Shown: one piece after another, positions 23,515 through 35,418 of the stretch
Position numbering within the stretch: the stretch's first letter is position 1
Layout of the letters: each line of letters starts with the position of its first letter
Assembly: GCA_004802705.1 (NCBI GenBank)
Contig: SGPL01000270.1
Location: 1 to 44,150, forward strand
Length of the DNA: 44,150 nucleotides
Reading direction: 5' to 3'
From: Bondarzewia mesenterica
Lineage: Eukaryota > Basidiomycota > Agaricomycetes > Russulales > Bondarzewiaceae
The notes under the pieces: generated by a model
Databases searched by the model: none
The model's input: only the letters and a program-made list of their open reading frames with translations
Told to the model about the DNA's origin: nothing
Translations under genes and position numbers: made by a program

Positions 23515-24087
23515 TACTTAGGAGTGCGTGTAATTATCTTATTTTTTGCTCGATGTGTTGAAGGTTACCTTCTGGAGGTGATTTTCATCGACTGCGATTG
23601 GCCGTTCAACTTGAACTTTCACGGGCATCACTGGGGCACCACCTAATCTCCATCGCAGACCTCGACAGAAGACAATCGTTCTTTATAGGCATCCCCGGTA
23701 ATATCCCATGCTCCCATGCTCAACAGTTCATAAGATTTCAGTGCGGCGCCAGACGTGAGCTCCGAGGTGAGGCAAGGTGAGGCAGCCTGCAGCCAATGAC
23801 CTCACGTGCTCTCAGTTACGTCTCATTTTGGTTACAATAAGTACGCACACAAGAACGTTCCTCTGCTGGTGACGCCCACTTTCAAGCACAAGCACTACGT
23901 ATCTCAAACAAAGTCGATCATTTTTTTCAGAATTGAACAATCGAACAAATCAAGCCTAGCAGGGATCGATACTACATACTGCATATTACTCACGCATCTT
24001 ATCTTATCGACTTTAGGGCTGGCATCTTCGCGTTTTTGTCCCACCAGATCTTCATCTCTCGCTCGTTAGCCTCTCCATTTTCCCTCA
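23515..24087. other. Intergenic spacer with a short open frame
   Basis: A 60-residue frame at 23598-23780 and an alternative frame ending near 23645 could be last exons of the preceding gene; neither has a recognised domain. The right part is the promoter of the MYND gene. Confidence 0.4.
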
Positions 24088-25313
24088 ATGCCGACGCACA
24101 GAGCACGCCATTATTCCCCAACACTTCCCCCGAGTTTGTTCATGAGCGAGCTCGTCTGCAAGACCCTTGATCACGATGCTACAGACGTCTTAATCGACAA
24201 ATGGCTCGAGCATCGTAACGACGCGTATTGGGACTGGTTTCAGCGGGTGCGAGAGCGACGGCACGCCGCCAATGCCCTCCATCGGGGCTCCCAGCTTCTT
24301 GTTTGGAATAAAGGCGACTTTGTTCCAGAGAACATCTTTGTACGCACGGTAGACACTGCGCGTCTCATCCCCCTAGATCGCACATGGACCACCCATGTCT
24401 ATCATCATCGGTCTATGCAGGATCGCAAGCTCTCCATGATGCCCGTTGTCTTTACCATGGTGTGTTCACTTCTCTTTCGCACTGATATGTCGTGCAGTTG
24501 CCTGATTAGCAGCTAGTTGCCGGAGCTTATGCTTCTTCGAGGAATGCATGACCACGGTTGCGACGACATCTATATCATCGTGACGGATATGAAGCGTGCT
24601 GAGATGGACGCTGCGACGGATTACTTCAAGCTGGTCTGCCAGCATACATTTGGACAGACGCTGAAGCCAAGCGCGGAACGAGAGATTCATCAACAACGTG
24701 AGCCAGTCTCATTGATCTCCAGCCTCAGCCTTCTGATCTTCCAGCAGATATGCAATTAAAACACACGCTAAACCGACAGCGACGCACGCCCTGTTTCCCT
24801 CAAATCGATCTTACTTTCCGCGCCATCCTACATGAACGGCGCCCGCCCTTTATCATCCTATTCTCACACCAGACGACCTCGTATTCCCAGATCTTTTTTA
24901 CCCATCCCCTCTTCGTCCCATCCTCTGATATTTTCTTCGACTTCCCATCGGGCTGTCCGAATCCATGCTGTACGGAGGACTGCGAGATGGTGAGATTCCC
25001 ACGACGCGGACTCGAGGGGGCCGCAGTGTTACCCCTAAAGCGGGGCCGCGCATGCGTTTTCCGCAGGGTGAGGGCACGCGAGATGTGCAATTGGATGGAT
25101 TGCGATATCGTATTTGACGAAGAAGGGTCGGCAGAGGGTAGTGAGAGCTCGAGGACGAGTGGAGAGACGGAGGCCGCGCCTGTGAGGGGTCAGGTATGCA
25201 GCAAGTGTAAGTTGGTGAAATACTGTTCGGCAGCACATCAGAGAAAGGATTGGGACGAGCATCGGCGGGTTTGNGTACGGCCTCCGCCGCCTCCTGAGCA
25301 GGTGGAGGTTTAG
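24088..25313 (+). CDS. MYND-type zinc-finger protein
   Basis: Exons are 24088-24459, 24517-24697 and 24748-25313, giving 372 residues in frame. The first 270 residues contain no domain I can name. They include LVCKTLDHDATDVLIDKWLEH, a stretch rich in Trp and Arg, and a segment with IYIIVTDMKRAEMD. The C-terminus is a MYND finger: C-x4-C (CNWMDC), an acidic loop of about 35 residues, then CSKCKLVKYC, H and DEHRRV. The usual third-pair Cys is His here (CSAAH), which can still bind zinc. The last ligand falls on codon 25272-25274, read as TGN, so Cys is likely but not proven. MYND fingers bind proline-rich partners and occur in many fungal proteins of unknown role. A downstream Met at 24142 (MSELVCKT) is an alternative start. 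Confidence 0.72.
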
Positions 25314-26069
25314 TCTGTTTTTCTTTTGGACATTGGCGAGAAATTCTGGAGTTTCCGAAGTACTTTTATTCGAAAATCCTGTTTCAATACCTGTTGTACG
25401 TGTGTCCTCTCGCTTCCCTTTCTCCGCGTGTGTTCTCTTTTTCTCTTCTTTCTTCCCATTTTCCTTTCTTTCGNGTCTTGTGCGTTCNTGACGTTTCTTT
25501 GACTGGGCCTGTTTGTCAATGACTCTGTTTTTCGCAGAACTACTGGCTCATATGACGGGTGTGCTGTCTCAGGCTGCTGATGACTGAGAGCTTCAGCACA
25601 TCTACCTAGTCCTTGAGTCCTTCATGAAGACTTTTGCGAGGGAAATATCCAACTTANAAGAAGTCCAGCCGACATACCCTCCTGCAACTTTTCCTGAGCN
25701 ACTTCCAGACTTGGGTTTCAGNNNNCTNNNNNNNNNNNNNNNNNNNNNNNNNNNNNNNNNNNNNNNNNNNNNNNNNNNNNNNNNNNNNNNNNNNNNNNNN
25801 NNNNNNNNNNNNNNNNNNNNNNNNNNNNNNNNNNNNNNNNNNNNNNNNNNNNNNNNNNNNNNNNNNNNNNNNNNNNNNNNTTNTNCNCCGGANNNGCTTC
25901 AATATCTGAGACTTTAAAGTTTAAACCCCAAAATGAGAAGCTGCTTTTGGAAAGTTCTGGTTGTTTCTGGTGAAAGTTGGAAGCATTCTTTGTCATGGCG
26001 TCATATTAAGCAAGTGAATGCGCATCCTGTAGCACAGTCCGCCTTGGTTTCGTACCACCACCTTCCTTC
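25314..26069. other. Intergenic region with assembly gap
   Basis: Ambiguous bases occur from 25474 on, with an almost complete run of N from about 25722 to 25880 and scattered Ns to 25895. Gene content inside the gap cannot be judged. The flank at 25900-26069 is the proximal promoter of the RING gene. Confidence 0.9.
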
Positions 26070-28858
26070 ATGGACAATAATCACAATCATCAACATCCTG
26101 CTGGCTTTCTTTCGAACATATTCTCTTTCGATGCACAAAATGCTATTCATAACTTGCTTTCTGGCACTGTACCTCAACCCCAGGCGTCGAGCGCAACGGA
26201 TATAGGTTCACAGGCTGCGCCAGACCGCAACAATGACACGCCCGCGCAAGAAGCCAGTCCACACACGTCAGCCTCGTCCCATTACTTGTTCTCACAGGTT
26301 CATCCCACCTTCCAAGCCGAGTCTTCGCACGACTTGGATATCGACGCCGATATGCCTCCTCTGATCCCCTCAGCACCTACCCCTTCCGAGATGATTGATC
26401 TTGACGATGTGGCTATGCCTGAGCTGCAACCTTTGCCTCAACCTGCGCACAATGCCTTCGAGCTTGGCAATGAAGCGGAGGATGCACATAGCGAGGGCCA
26501 TGGATCCATGCCTGATCTCGAGAGTGTCTCCAATTCATCTGAAGAGGGGCACAATTCGTTATCAGACGGCGGGTCTTCGGAGCGGGATGCTCTCGATGTC
26601 GAGATGAACCTTGGGGACAACGATGGTGACTGGACTGACGACGACAGCGACGTCTCGATGAGCATGCCAACGTTGCAGCCATTCCCTTCTTCAGATAGAC
26701 ATGTCACTGTGGAAGACGTTCCGGAAGACGACGACCGTCCGCACAGTGAGTTTTTATTTCTCTCATCTGATACCATCTATAACTTAACCCATGGGTAGAT
26801 GCAGATACTACTAGACAAGGTTCTGTACCTCCGCAGTCGGCAGAATCTCAGCCTTCCCATACTACTCACACGCACGACCAACGTGACGAGCACCATCACC
26901 GTCACCAGGTGCCGCCGCGGCGCGCTCCACGCATGCGATCCCATACCTTCACTACTGGCCAAGGTTCTCTCCCGCCATTTCGCACACTTTTCGGGCCGCT
27001 TTTCGCAAATGCCATGGCGCAGCAGCAGGGAACTGCGGGTACTACCCCCGTGCACCAGGGTGCGAATCCCGACCCTCAGCCTAACGGCTCTGCTGCGAAT
27101 CCCAGTGCTAACCTCCCGCGTTCTGTGCCTGGCATTCCATCCATGACTATCACTGTTGAAGTGCCCGTTTTCCAGGTACCACTGAATCAGCCTGCCAATG
27201 CAGCAGCGGCTCCTCAGCCTCCGAACGCACCAGCTGCTCCTCAGCCACAGCAACAGGGTCCATTGCCAGGACCACCGCCTGGTTTCGACTTTCGGTTCTA
27301 TGGAAGGCAAGACGGTGCCACAGATATAGGCGGAGGCTTCCCAGGCGATTTCATGACATTTAATGAGCTGCTGCAGCTGCTTGGTCTTGGCCAAGGCGCG
27401 TTTTTCAATATGATGCCGGAGGACGATCGGGAGGATCCTGAGCGCGCGAAGAGGCTTGTGGCTGGACTTGAGGAAGTTCCCATGGGTTTGGTCAAGCGGA
27501 TGGAGCATTTGGATACTGAAGGCGGTGAAGGCCAGGGGTGTGCGATTTGCTGGGAGAGATTGTCTGGCGAGGAAGATCACCAGGAGAACTCTTGGAATAC
27601 ACCAGATGCTCATTTGGCTGCTGAATTTGAACACGACGTGTCTTCGCCTGCTCTGATTAGCGAGCAACACCCATCATCGACCGAGATCCAGAATGTTGAA
27701 CCAGCCAGTACTCTTCCGAATATCGTCGCTTTACCGTGTTCACATGTTTTCCACTCCGCGTGTCTTATTCCTTGGTTTTCTCGACCGAGGCAAACGACGT
27801 GCCCAGCTTGCAGATTCAATATCGACCCGGATAACCTGACCTACACACCTCGGTCGAGGCGGAGGAATTCCGCCCCTCCGACGGGTCAGCAGCAGGAGCA
27901 GCAGACGACTGGCGCCGCAGGCTCGCAAGCGACGCAGCCAATTGGCCCGCAAGCGACGAACACATTGGCTTCCGAGCCAACTGGTCCCGTTCCACAGCAG
28001 CAAGTGCCGCCTCCGTCAATATTCGAGTTTGGCATTATGCACCCCTTCCCACCAGAGCATACGAATGCACCTCCTCAAGCACCAGCGGATGTCCCGCCAG
28101 CTGGCTTTCCTCCACAACAGCAAATGCCGCTGCCGCCAATGTTTCAGTTTGGTCATCTCCCCCTGCCAATTCCTGTACACATACCTCAACCTCAACCTCA
28201 ATCTCAAAATCAGACTCAGCAACAACCCCAGTCTGGGCCCGCACCTCCGCCGCCCCCGTTTCCACCTTCGCTCAACGATTTCATCCCTTTCCAGCCTATG
28301 AATGTTGGTCCCGATGGCGCGTGGTTCTCCTGGTCAGGCACCATACCTATCGGGCATCCGCCCAACAACACTACGAACACTGCCAATCAAAACGCCACTG
28401 GAGGCCAAGGGCATGGTTCGAACCAGTCTCAGAGCCCGCCGGAGAAGCGGCCTTGGACGCCTCCGCCTGCTCCAGGGCCGACCCTGCGTCAGCGAGTGGA
28501 ACAGCGTGAGAGAGACGCAAGTTGGAGGTGCGATGACATTTCCTGTGGCGTTGGCCCTTCGGACGACGATCCCCTTCCCGTTGCAATCGTCTCGGAGAAT
28601 GGAAGGAAGAGGATTGTATTGAAGCCTTTCAATCAGGAGGGTGACCGCGTCTGCGCGCATCAGTTCCATCCGGCTTGCTTGGTTAGTGCAGAGAGAGTTG
28701 CGGGATGGGGACATGAAGAAGACGAAGAGGTCATTCAGGCTGAGAAGAATGCGGGCGAGATGGCCGTCCACCAGGTTGAGGTCTCGTGTCCTGTTTGTAG
28801 AGCTGTGGGTGCCGTGAGCAGCGAGGAGTGGGAGGAAGGTAGGCGTGCATTGGCTTGA
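26070..28858 (+). CDS. RING-H2 protein, probable E3 ubiquitin ligase, with a second RING-like C-terminal motif
   Basis: Exons are 26070-26745 and 26799-28858 (intron 53 nt), giving 911 residues. The N-terminal 225 residues are acidic and Ser/Asp-rich, and a His-rich patch (RDEHHHRHQ) follows the intron. Residues about 473-565 form a RING-H2: CAIC opens it, PCSHVFHSACLIPWF supplies the C-x-H-x2-H-x2-C core, and CPACRFNIDP closes it. Between the first and second ligand pairs is an insertion of about 55 residues. Next comes a Pro/Gln-rich region of about 230 residues. Residues about 802-895 hold a second RING-like array (CDDISC, CAHQFHPACL, CPVC). RING-H2 proteins usually transfer ubiquitin from an E2; the substrate is unknown. 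There is no signal peptide or clear membrane segment. Both arrays keep all visible ligands. The promoter is next to an assembly gap. Confidence 0.82.
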
Positions 28859-29875
28859 GTGATGCGCGCGACTCTCGTTCACCGGCTATCCATTTTCTGG
28901 CTTTCTTGTACGTGATGTCTTGGTGCTCTATGTGTGCCTCCGCACAACAGACGATGCTGTTTCTTGTTCGTACTCTTTTCTCTTCTTCTGCTATTAGTTC
29001 TGCAGTCATCCGTACATCTGCTCACGCATATGCATCACCCGTTTACTCTTAGTTGGTTGTTTTATTGTGTAGACTAGAGAATTTACGTGTACTGTACGAT
29101 TCGAATGCAGGTATCTGTCGTCTTTCTTGACCCTCCTCATAAGACGTCTCAAATATTTGGGAGTTAACGATGCTTGGAAGCCGAATAATTGAAAGGTTGA
29201 CAAGTTCACTGAGACAAGATAATTATACCCAGAATGCTTCCTAATTTGGAAAGAGCGCGATATCTGACCATTTTTGGGCACTTAAGTCGCTTGCTGCTAC
29301 CACTAACCAGAGTATGTTTGTATTTGCAAAGTTCTCGTCTTTGATCACATCTTCAGTAATCTATTGCTCCTCAGACTATCAGAGGAAAGACCGGAAGGTT
29401 CACAAAAATTGGGGACGTGCTGTACGCAGTTTCCTTTCTCTAACTCCACGACGCATCTCACGACTGTATTCAAAAGCATTGATATGGATATGTTCTACCC
29501 TCTTCTCGTCTTACCCGCCGAAGGTTCTCACACGGCCAGCAAGAAACCTATTCACCTGGTACTCGTACCCAAATTTTTGAACGCGCTCACTCCCGAGAGC
29601 CGTTTCCTGTCTTTCGATGGTGTCGGTTGAACTGCCAATGTTTTCATACTTGGCGGAACGCCCCACCTCCAGCAACAGCGAGTGTTGGCCCTCCGGAGAG
29701 TGTCACTCATGGCGTCGGAGGGCGCGGTGATGGATATCACATGAAGGCCATGCCCTTCCCATTCTCACCTCCGTCTACGTCACGCTCTCCTCAACAATCT
29801 ATTAGATCGCCTCCGCTACCGAGTCTCACAGCCAATAGCACGCGGTGGCGTATATCAATCTAACGGACAGGTCAA

Positions 29876-30172
29876 TATGGGAGGGGCAAGACTGAGCATT
29901 ATCAGCTCTATTTCACCACCGCCCAGAGCGAGGAGGCGATCTTGGACTATCTTGGAATGTGCGCTGTCCACTTTGAACATGATCCTCTCCTGCACGGCTA
30001 CGCCTCATGGAGCCATGAACTCCTCACTTGCTATCGCTATTACGCGGAGGATGGTGCTGTACCGGACTTTCATAAAGAGCAGAGCGCATTGCGCAACAGC
30101 ACGTTAGACCCTGTCGCTCGAAAGGACTTCCGATCTTCGATAACCTGGATCATGATGATCAGAAAAGGTTGA
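29876..30172 (+). pseudogene. Possible decayed coding fragment, family unknown
   Basis: In one frame from about 29855 the sequence reads plausibly as protein: HYQLYFTTAQSEEAILDYLG, then MCAVHFEHDPLLHGYASWSH, CYRYYAEDGAVPDF and RNSTLDPVARKDFRSS. The frame meets stops before and after, and no start or splice model joins it to a gene. It could be an exon of a gene I cannot assemble or a relic. Confidence 0.3.
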
Positions 30173-32153
30173 AGGGTTTCATGGGATCAGGGGCTGGGAG
30201 ACCGCCGACCGTTGAAGAGATAAACTTCTCGGCGTCTCTACTGCCTCTGCATCGCCGCCGCTCGATGCAATTCGTAGAGTGAATGTCGGAAGTGACGGTC
30301 CATATGTATTGCGAAGGGCGCTGACAGTGTGGTTCGAACATAAGGAGCCTAAAGCTTTCAAGCAAAGTTTTGGCAGTCACGCCGCGAGGGAGGTTCTAGC
30401 GCTGAATGTCGCCTTGCGTTTGAAAATCTCCTAAATTTGGTGCATGCGCTCATATGGTCCAGTCTTCTTCATTTTATTTTGCTGCGCAAACGTACACGTT
30501 GGAGACGATGGACGACGGTGACCCGCCATTGCTGCGTCTCATGAGGGTGAGTCGCCCAATCCCTATCATGTTTAATGCACTATTGACCAGCCTAGATCAG
30601 AATCGCATTATGGCGGCCTGCATTCGACCAGTTTCCCAAATACTGAAGCGGGTAAGAGGACACTTCACAGAGTCATAGGTTGAAACGGTTGAAACAGAAT
30701 CTTAGTTTGAGTTACACGGAATTCGCATCATGAACGAGGGTTGTTCCTAAAGCATTGTCCACTAGAGCACAATCTCTAAAAATCCGCCAGGCAAGAGTGC
30801 CATCTATGCCCAAATTCTGCATAGGAAGTGGTTGGGTTGTGGGCATCGGCGATGCGTTAGCGCTAGAGGTGCGGCCTTGAATTTCATGACGCATCTGTCG
30901 AGCGGTATCAATCAATCATTAATCACCTCTCGTGTTTCACACCCCGTGCCGGTGCTGGGATCGATGGTTCCACCAGTTATTCGTGCACTCAGGGGCTAAG
31001 ATGTGACACCGATAATGACGTTTTTCGTCGTTGGCTGTTTTTGCATGCCATGCTTCATCAAACATGTGCTGAAGCTTATACACGGACCAGTAAGGTGGTG
31101 TTTCAACCTCTCCGCGTTCTGACAAATGCAGGCAAGGCAGAGCTTATTGGCCTGCTTTTTTTATATGCAGCGTGGTTTTAGAATAGATGCCGCACTGGAC
31201 GAGATGCAGAAAGCTGTGTTTTTTTTTCTAGCTGTGAATTTGGTGTGAGCCACGAGGAACCAATTTGGCCTCGCCGCGGATGTGAAACAGACGCCGGTAA
31301 GTTCCCGATGCAATGTCGCGGAGATTTTTGCTGAACACTGCTAAGGGGGTGGCTGAACGCAGGTGAGTCAAGACATGCCTTTGGCGTTCACTCACTCCAG
31401 ATCAGAGCTGAATCTCACAAGCCGAGATCCTAGTTTGTTGGGCAGGATCGTACCAGATTGGAAATTTTCGTGCGATGGACATATCGGATGAGTACCTGTC
31501 CCATGATGTTCACCATTCACTTCCGCATCATTTCCGTCATCTGCACGCCGCCCCCGCCTCTCGACAAATGGCCTTTGTACGATCCATGGAACACTCCAAA
31601 TCTATCGGCTCGATTACCCGGTTGCAAGAATACCATCCACGAGGATTCAGGCGCGTTCACGAGGGGATCCAGGAGTAATCAAGGTTCTAGTACCACCCTG
31701 TTTATCCCCTAGTAGCCTCCTCGTGGAACATCCAATGATAGTTACGAATCGATAATCATGGAGTATGATTCATTTAAGCCGATATATGCTGAATAGAATC
31801 TAAGTAGACATGCAATCGATGGTCCAACTGGGTCTCTGGTACGGCATCCTATCTTCTCCTCAAATCCCATGCAGCGAGCACGTCAGGAAAAGCACGGAAC
31901 GGTTATTGCCGTTCCTCCGTAGTCCGGTTTTGTGGAGCAGATAATGGACAATCCATTTTTGATTATGCGGCGAGACTCTCCGGGCAAGGTGGAGCTCGGA
32001 ATTCATTAGTCTTCATCCCCTTGCACATTCAGTACCAGGCTCTTTTTGCCCAGCCGCATATTTAGAAGGATTGACCACCACATTGGCTACCTGGATATGG
32101 TACCCTAGATATTGCTTCGGAACAATTCTGACAACTTGGCCGAAGACGGGCGA

Positions 32154-32161
32154 TATAAAAG
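32154..32161 (+). promoter_or_regulatory. TATA box (TATAAAAG) of the DM9-vWA gene
   Basis: TATAAAAG lies 64-71 nt upstream of the ATG at 32225, followed by a CT-rich tract (CCCTCCTTTCCTCT) and a good start context (CAACATGG). This arrangement is typical of well-expressed or inducible fungal genes. Confidence 0.6.
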
Positions 32162-32224
32162 ACTCAGATTCGTGTTGACCCTCATTCACACCTCGTCCCT
32201 CCTTTCCTCTGTACTCTCAGCAAC

Positions 32225-33847
32225 ATGGCATCTTACACGCTTCACAACCCTCACGTCAAACTCACTTACAAGGAATGGCTACGCCAGGCCGAGATAAACA
32301 GCGCTGAGGCGAAGACAGTCGGTCTCTCGTCTCATATGACATGGGCAAGCACTCCTTTCTCGTACTCGCTTCAATGCCGACTCATGTACCATTAGATGCT
32401 TGTGAAAGGTGGTCGTATTCCATCCAACGCCGTGGTTTGGGGCGACGAAAATGGACGGCCTGCTTACATCTGTCGGTCTTTTTATGAGGTTCGTGGTGAT
32501 TGAAGCCGTTCACGTTGTAGAATGCTCATGTTCGATTTTTAGGGGAAAATGCGTAGGTCCAGATCGCATGCTTAGCTAGTGTGAGACGTTTAAAGGATGT
32601 CTTTTTCTCATTCTCTTCATCCAGATGTTGGAAAAGCTGTTCACGGTGTTGGCGCTGTCATCCTATACAACGGCCTCAAGGGAATCAAGGTACAGTATTC
32701 TGAGTTGAATCGAGTATACCCGAAGAATGTCTAGGCTGATGAGTGCCTTAGGTGGATGAATACGAAGTACTTGTGGCATCGTCCACGTCCCGTTGGACAT
32801 TTGACTCGACGGAAGTCGTGACCACTACTGTCGTCAACAGCTTTGATCTACGCCGCCTGTGGTCCATTTTCAATCGTAATTGGAATACATTTATAGATTT
32901 TACTGACCATAATTTCTTTCTCATCGCAGCGAAGTGAAGACTGTCGTGATTGTGGATGATTCTACTTCGGTAAGCTTTTCCTGAAACTCCGTCTTCTCCG
33001 GATGCTGAAGACAACTTAGATGGTTGAAGAGGGACTGTGGCCTGATGCCCGAGAGGCTCTCGCTGGTGTAGCTGAGATATCCGGTGAATATAACACGGAC
33101 GGCCTCGATTTATACTTCTTGAACGACACTACCTGCCGCATGAATTTGAAGGTAAGTTGTGCATTCTTTTTTTTTTTTCTGCGGAAAGGAAACTTTAAAC
33201 GTGTCTTCGAAATAGGACAGGACAGCCGTTCTTGATCTGTTCAATTCAATCCAACCTGAAGGTGTGATATGATAGGCCTTCTCAAGACTCGACCACATAT
33301 TGATCATATCTATAGGTCAAACTCCAACTGGCAAGAAGCTCCAGGAAGTTCTCGACAAATACATCGTTTTGCTCGAGAACAAGGAGTTCAACCACAAGCC
33401 GATCAACATCATTGTCATCACGGATGGCGACCCGAGTATGTCAACTGACTGGCTTATATATTGTCTCGCGCTAAATACAGGTTAAAACTATTCCAGCCGA
33501 TGACCCGGTTGAGGTCATCGTGAATGCTGCGCGACGCTTGGAACACAGCGGAGTTGCTCTGCGGAAGTTGGGAATTCAGTTCGTTCAGATTGGAAGCGAT
33601 CCTCTCGCAACGGAAGCCTTGAAGGCGCTTGATAACGACCTCGAGCATCAATACCAAATTCGAGTGAGCATTTGTTTGCCAACAAGCTGCTCATGTCATT
33701 GACGTCTCTGGTTTCCAACAGGACATTGTCGATGCTACAGTGTATGACCCGAAAGACCCACGCTTCCAGCAGGAGAAGCTGCTGAAGATCCTGATGGGTG
33801 CCATTGACCATGCGGTTGATCAAGGTCGTCCACCTCTCCGTGTCTGA
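32225..33847 (+). CDS. DM9/DUF3421 segment fused to a von Willebrand factor A domain
   Basis: I place eleven exons: 32225-32344, 32396-32488, 32543-32552, 32625-32689, 32752-32875, 32935-32969, 33020-33151, 33216-33261, 33316-33435, 33497-33663 and 33722-33847. They give 345 residues. Residues about 41-104 form one DM9-type repeat: GGRIPSNAVVWG, PAYICRSFYEG, VGKAVHG and VDEYEVLV. Residues about 138-335 form a vWA domain with an intact metal site: DDSTS for DxSxS, the Thr in GQTPTG and the Asp in ITDGDPTDD. DM9 proteins in other groups are often mannose-binding recognition proteins; vWA domains bind protein ligands through the metal site. No signal peptide is visible, so the protein is probably cytosolic. 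Intron 1 is GC-AG (TGG|GCAAGC) and exon 3 is only 10 nt. The intron 32876-32934 acceptor (AAG) was chosen by frame. Confidence 0.78.
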
Positions 33848-34196
33848 TCAGCGCGAGCGGTCCCCACAAATTCGTTGAAATGCTCTTGTGATATCTTGTC
33901 TGAGTGTTCCTTCAGATGCTATCGTACAGGCTCCCCCAGTTGTCTAGCGTGCTCATGTTTGAAACAAATCGATATCTCTTGTGAATGTCCTGGAATTTGA
34001 ATGTGTCATAGCGTTGGCGTCTGTGGAGAGAGGGGGGGGGGTCGGTGACATTCCTGCAAAAATTCCTTGACCGGGTTTGGTCTAAATACTGTATTGAAGA
34101 GAGAGGCATGAGTTCCGATGAACAGCGCTTCTTTGCCTTGATTGCTATCAAGAAAAAAGATAGAAAAAGATGCGGTAGGGTAAGAGTCCCGAGAAT
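33848..34196. other. Convergent intergenic spacer with a G10 run
   Basis: Between the 3' ends of the DM9-vWA gene (+) and the Myb/SANT-like gene (-). It includes ten consecutive Gs at 34032-34041. No gene seen. Confidence 0.6.
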
Positions 34197-35418
34197 CTAC
34201 TCAGTTGGAATTAGGAAACTTCTTCGCAATACGGCACGTATAAATAGAGTGCGGGTACCCTTAGACGAGATGTTGTGGAATGACTCTGCAATCGATAAGT
34301 CTTCTGAGAATATCATGAATGCGTAAACTTGTTCTTCAGGCGATAACTCCCCGTCCCTCTCCAGAATCTGAACGGCCCTCCCTCGATGTTCTGAAGGTAA
34401 GGCATGACTACCCATCAGCGAGGGTACGTGGTGGGGAGCACGAATGGGCGACACGATGGCCGCAGCAGCGGAATTGGTCACTTTGCTCTCTCGTGGGCGT
34501 TTTGAACTGCCCTGTTCACGGTCATCCGGGGATGACTGTCGTTTGATAGCCTTTGAGGGCGGCTTCTGCTTTTTTTTAGAACGTTGGCACGCATCCAGAA
34601 CGAAGAATTGCGTACCTTTTGCAAGTGATTTAGTGAAGCGAATTGTCCTTCGTCATTCTCCTCGTCCATACTATCTGTTGAATCAGATGTCTCATCAGCA
34701 TCCATCGCCATTTTCCCATATTTCCCAGCCTTTGCTGCGTGATCGCCTTCGACGAGTTCGAACATATCATTGTATAGAGGAAATGACCGTTGTTGCCATT
34801 GCCTGGCCCAGCTGTGGTCCTACAAAGCATTAGTATCGTGCTTATATTCAATACACAAACATACCGCGATAAAAGAGGCCCATACGTGCCCGGAGGCCGT
34901 CACCGTGCTTTTTTTGGGGTTCCAATCCCAGCCAGCTTGTTCTCTCAGCTGCTTCACGTTTTTAAATTCCTCTTTGAGCTGCGAGAAAAAAGATTCTAGA
35001 AGAGATATCATTGTTATAAAAAAAAAGGCTTGTTTACCTTTTTCCAACGACTGCCGATGGCTGTGTGGTCCTTCGCGGACCCACCGCTCTTGAGCTCACT
35101 GTCTGCGAGCGCTTTCTCACATGCACTGTAAGTAGATGTCCTGACCATCCCAGTCTTTGTTTGACCGCCCTTTTCACGTTCTTTCATCAACGTTTTCACG
35201 AGGATCTTGTCATCTTCGGCAGTCCAAATAACGCGGTTGTTTACTCTCATTGAACGAGGTGGTCCAAATCCGGTGGTTTTGCGCGCAGTCTGCTTAGTGC
35301 GCGGTTTAGTGCGCTCTGTACCATTGACACATCCGCGATCATTATGATATTTCTGAGATGCCTAACAGAGTCTCAATGGATATAGATCATGTAAAAGTAA
35401 CTTATATATACGTACCAT
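34197..35418 (-). CDS. Myb/SANT-like DNA-binding domain protein
   Basis: Exons are 35416-35418, 35038-35361, 34865-34978, 34616-34819 and 34197-34568. All junctions are phase 0 and the product has 338 residues. The N-terminal half holds a Myb/SANT-like domain of the type found in many agaricomycete multicopy proteins: VIWTAEDDKILVKTLMKERE, then AIGSRWKKVKEEFKNVKQLR across an intron, and GWDWNPKKSTVTAS. The middle is acidic (DADETSDSTDSMDEENDE). After a basic region (KRQSSPDDRE, SKRPRESK) the C-terminus carries DGELSPEEQVYAFMIFSED and ARAVQ/TRTLFIRAVL-like helices seen in this family. If the model is right, the start ATG is the last codon of exon 1 and directly abuts the donor (ATG|GTACGT). 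The Met at about 35250 (MRVNNRVIWT) is an alternative start. It may be a transcription factor or be derived from a transposon-associated protein. Confidence 0.72.

Larger units (their letters stand above)
28859..32224. other. Long, mostly non-coding region with coding remnants
   Basis: No intact gene was found in this 3.4 kb. Frames at 29364-29630 (contains FYPLLVLPAEGSH and IHLVLVPKFLNAL) and 29876-30172 look protein-like but end in stops and have no recognised domain. From 30430 to 32150 I see nothing beyond chance frames. The right end carries the TATA-type promoter of the DM9-vWA gene. Confidence 0.5.

Noticed and set aside
23066..23521. 151-residue alternative frame inside the unrecognised gene
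   Set aside because: The other frame joins upstream exons through a good intron and has a Ser-rich then acidic tail typical of real proteins; this frame looks like a shadow.
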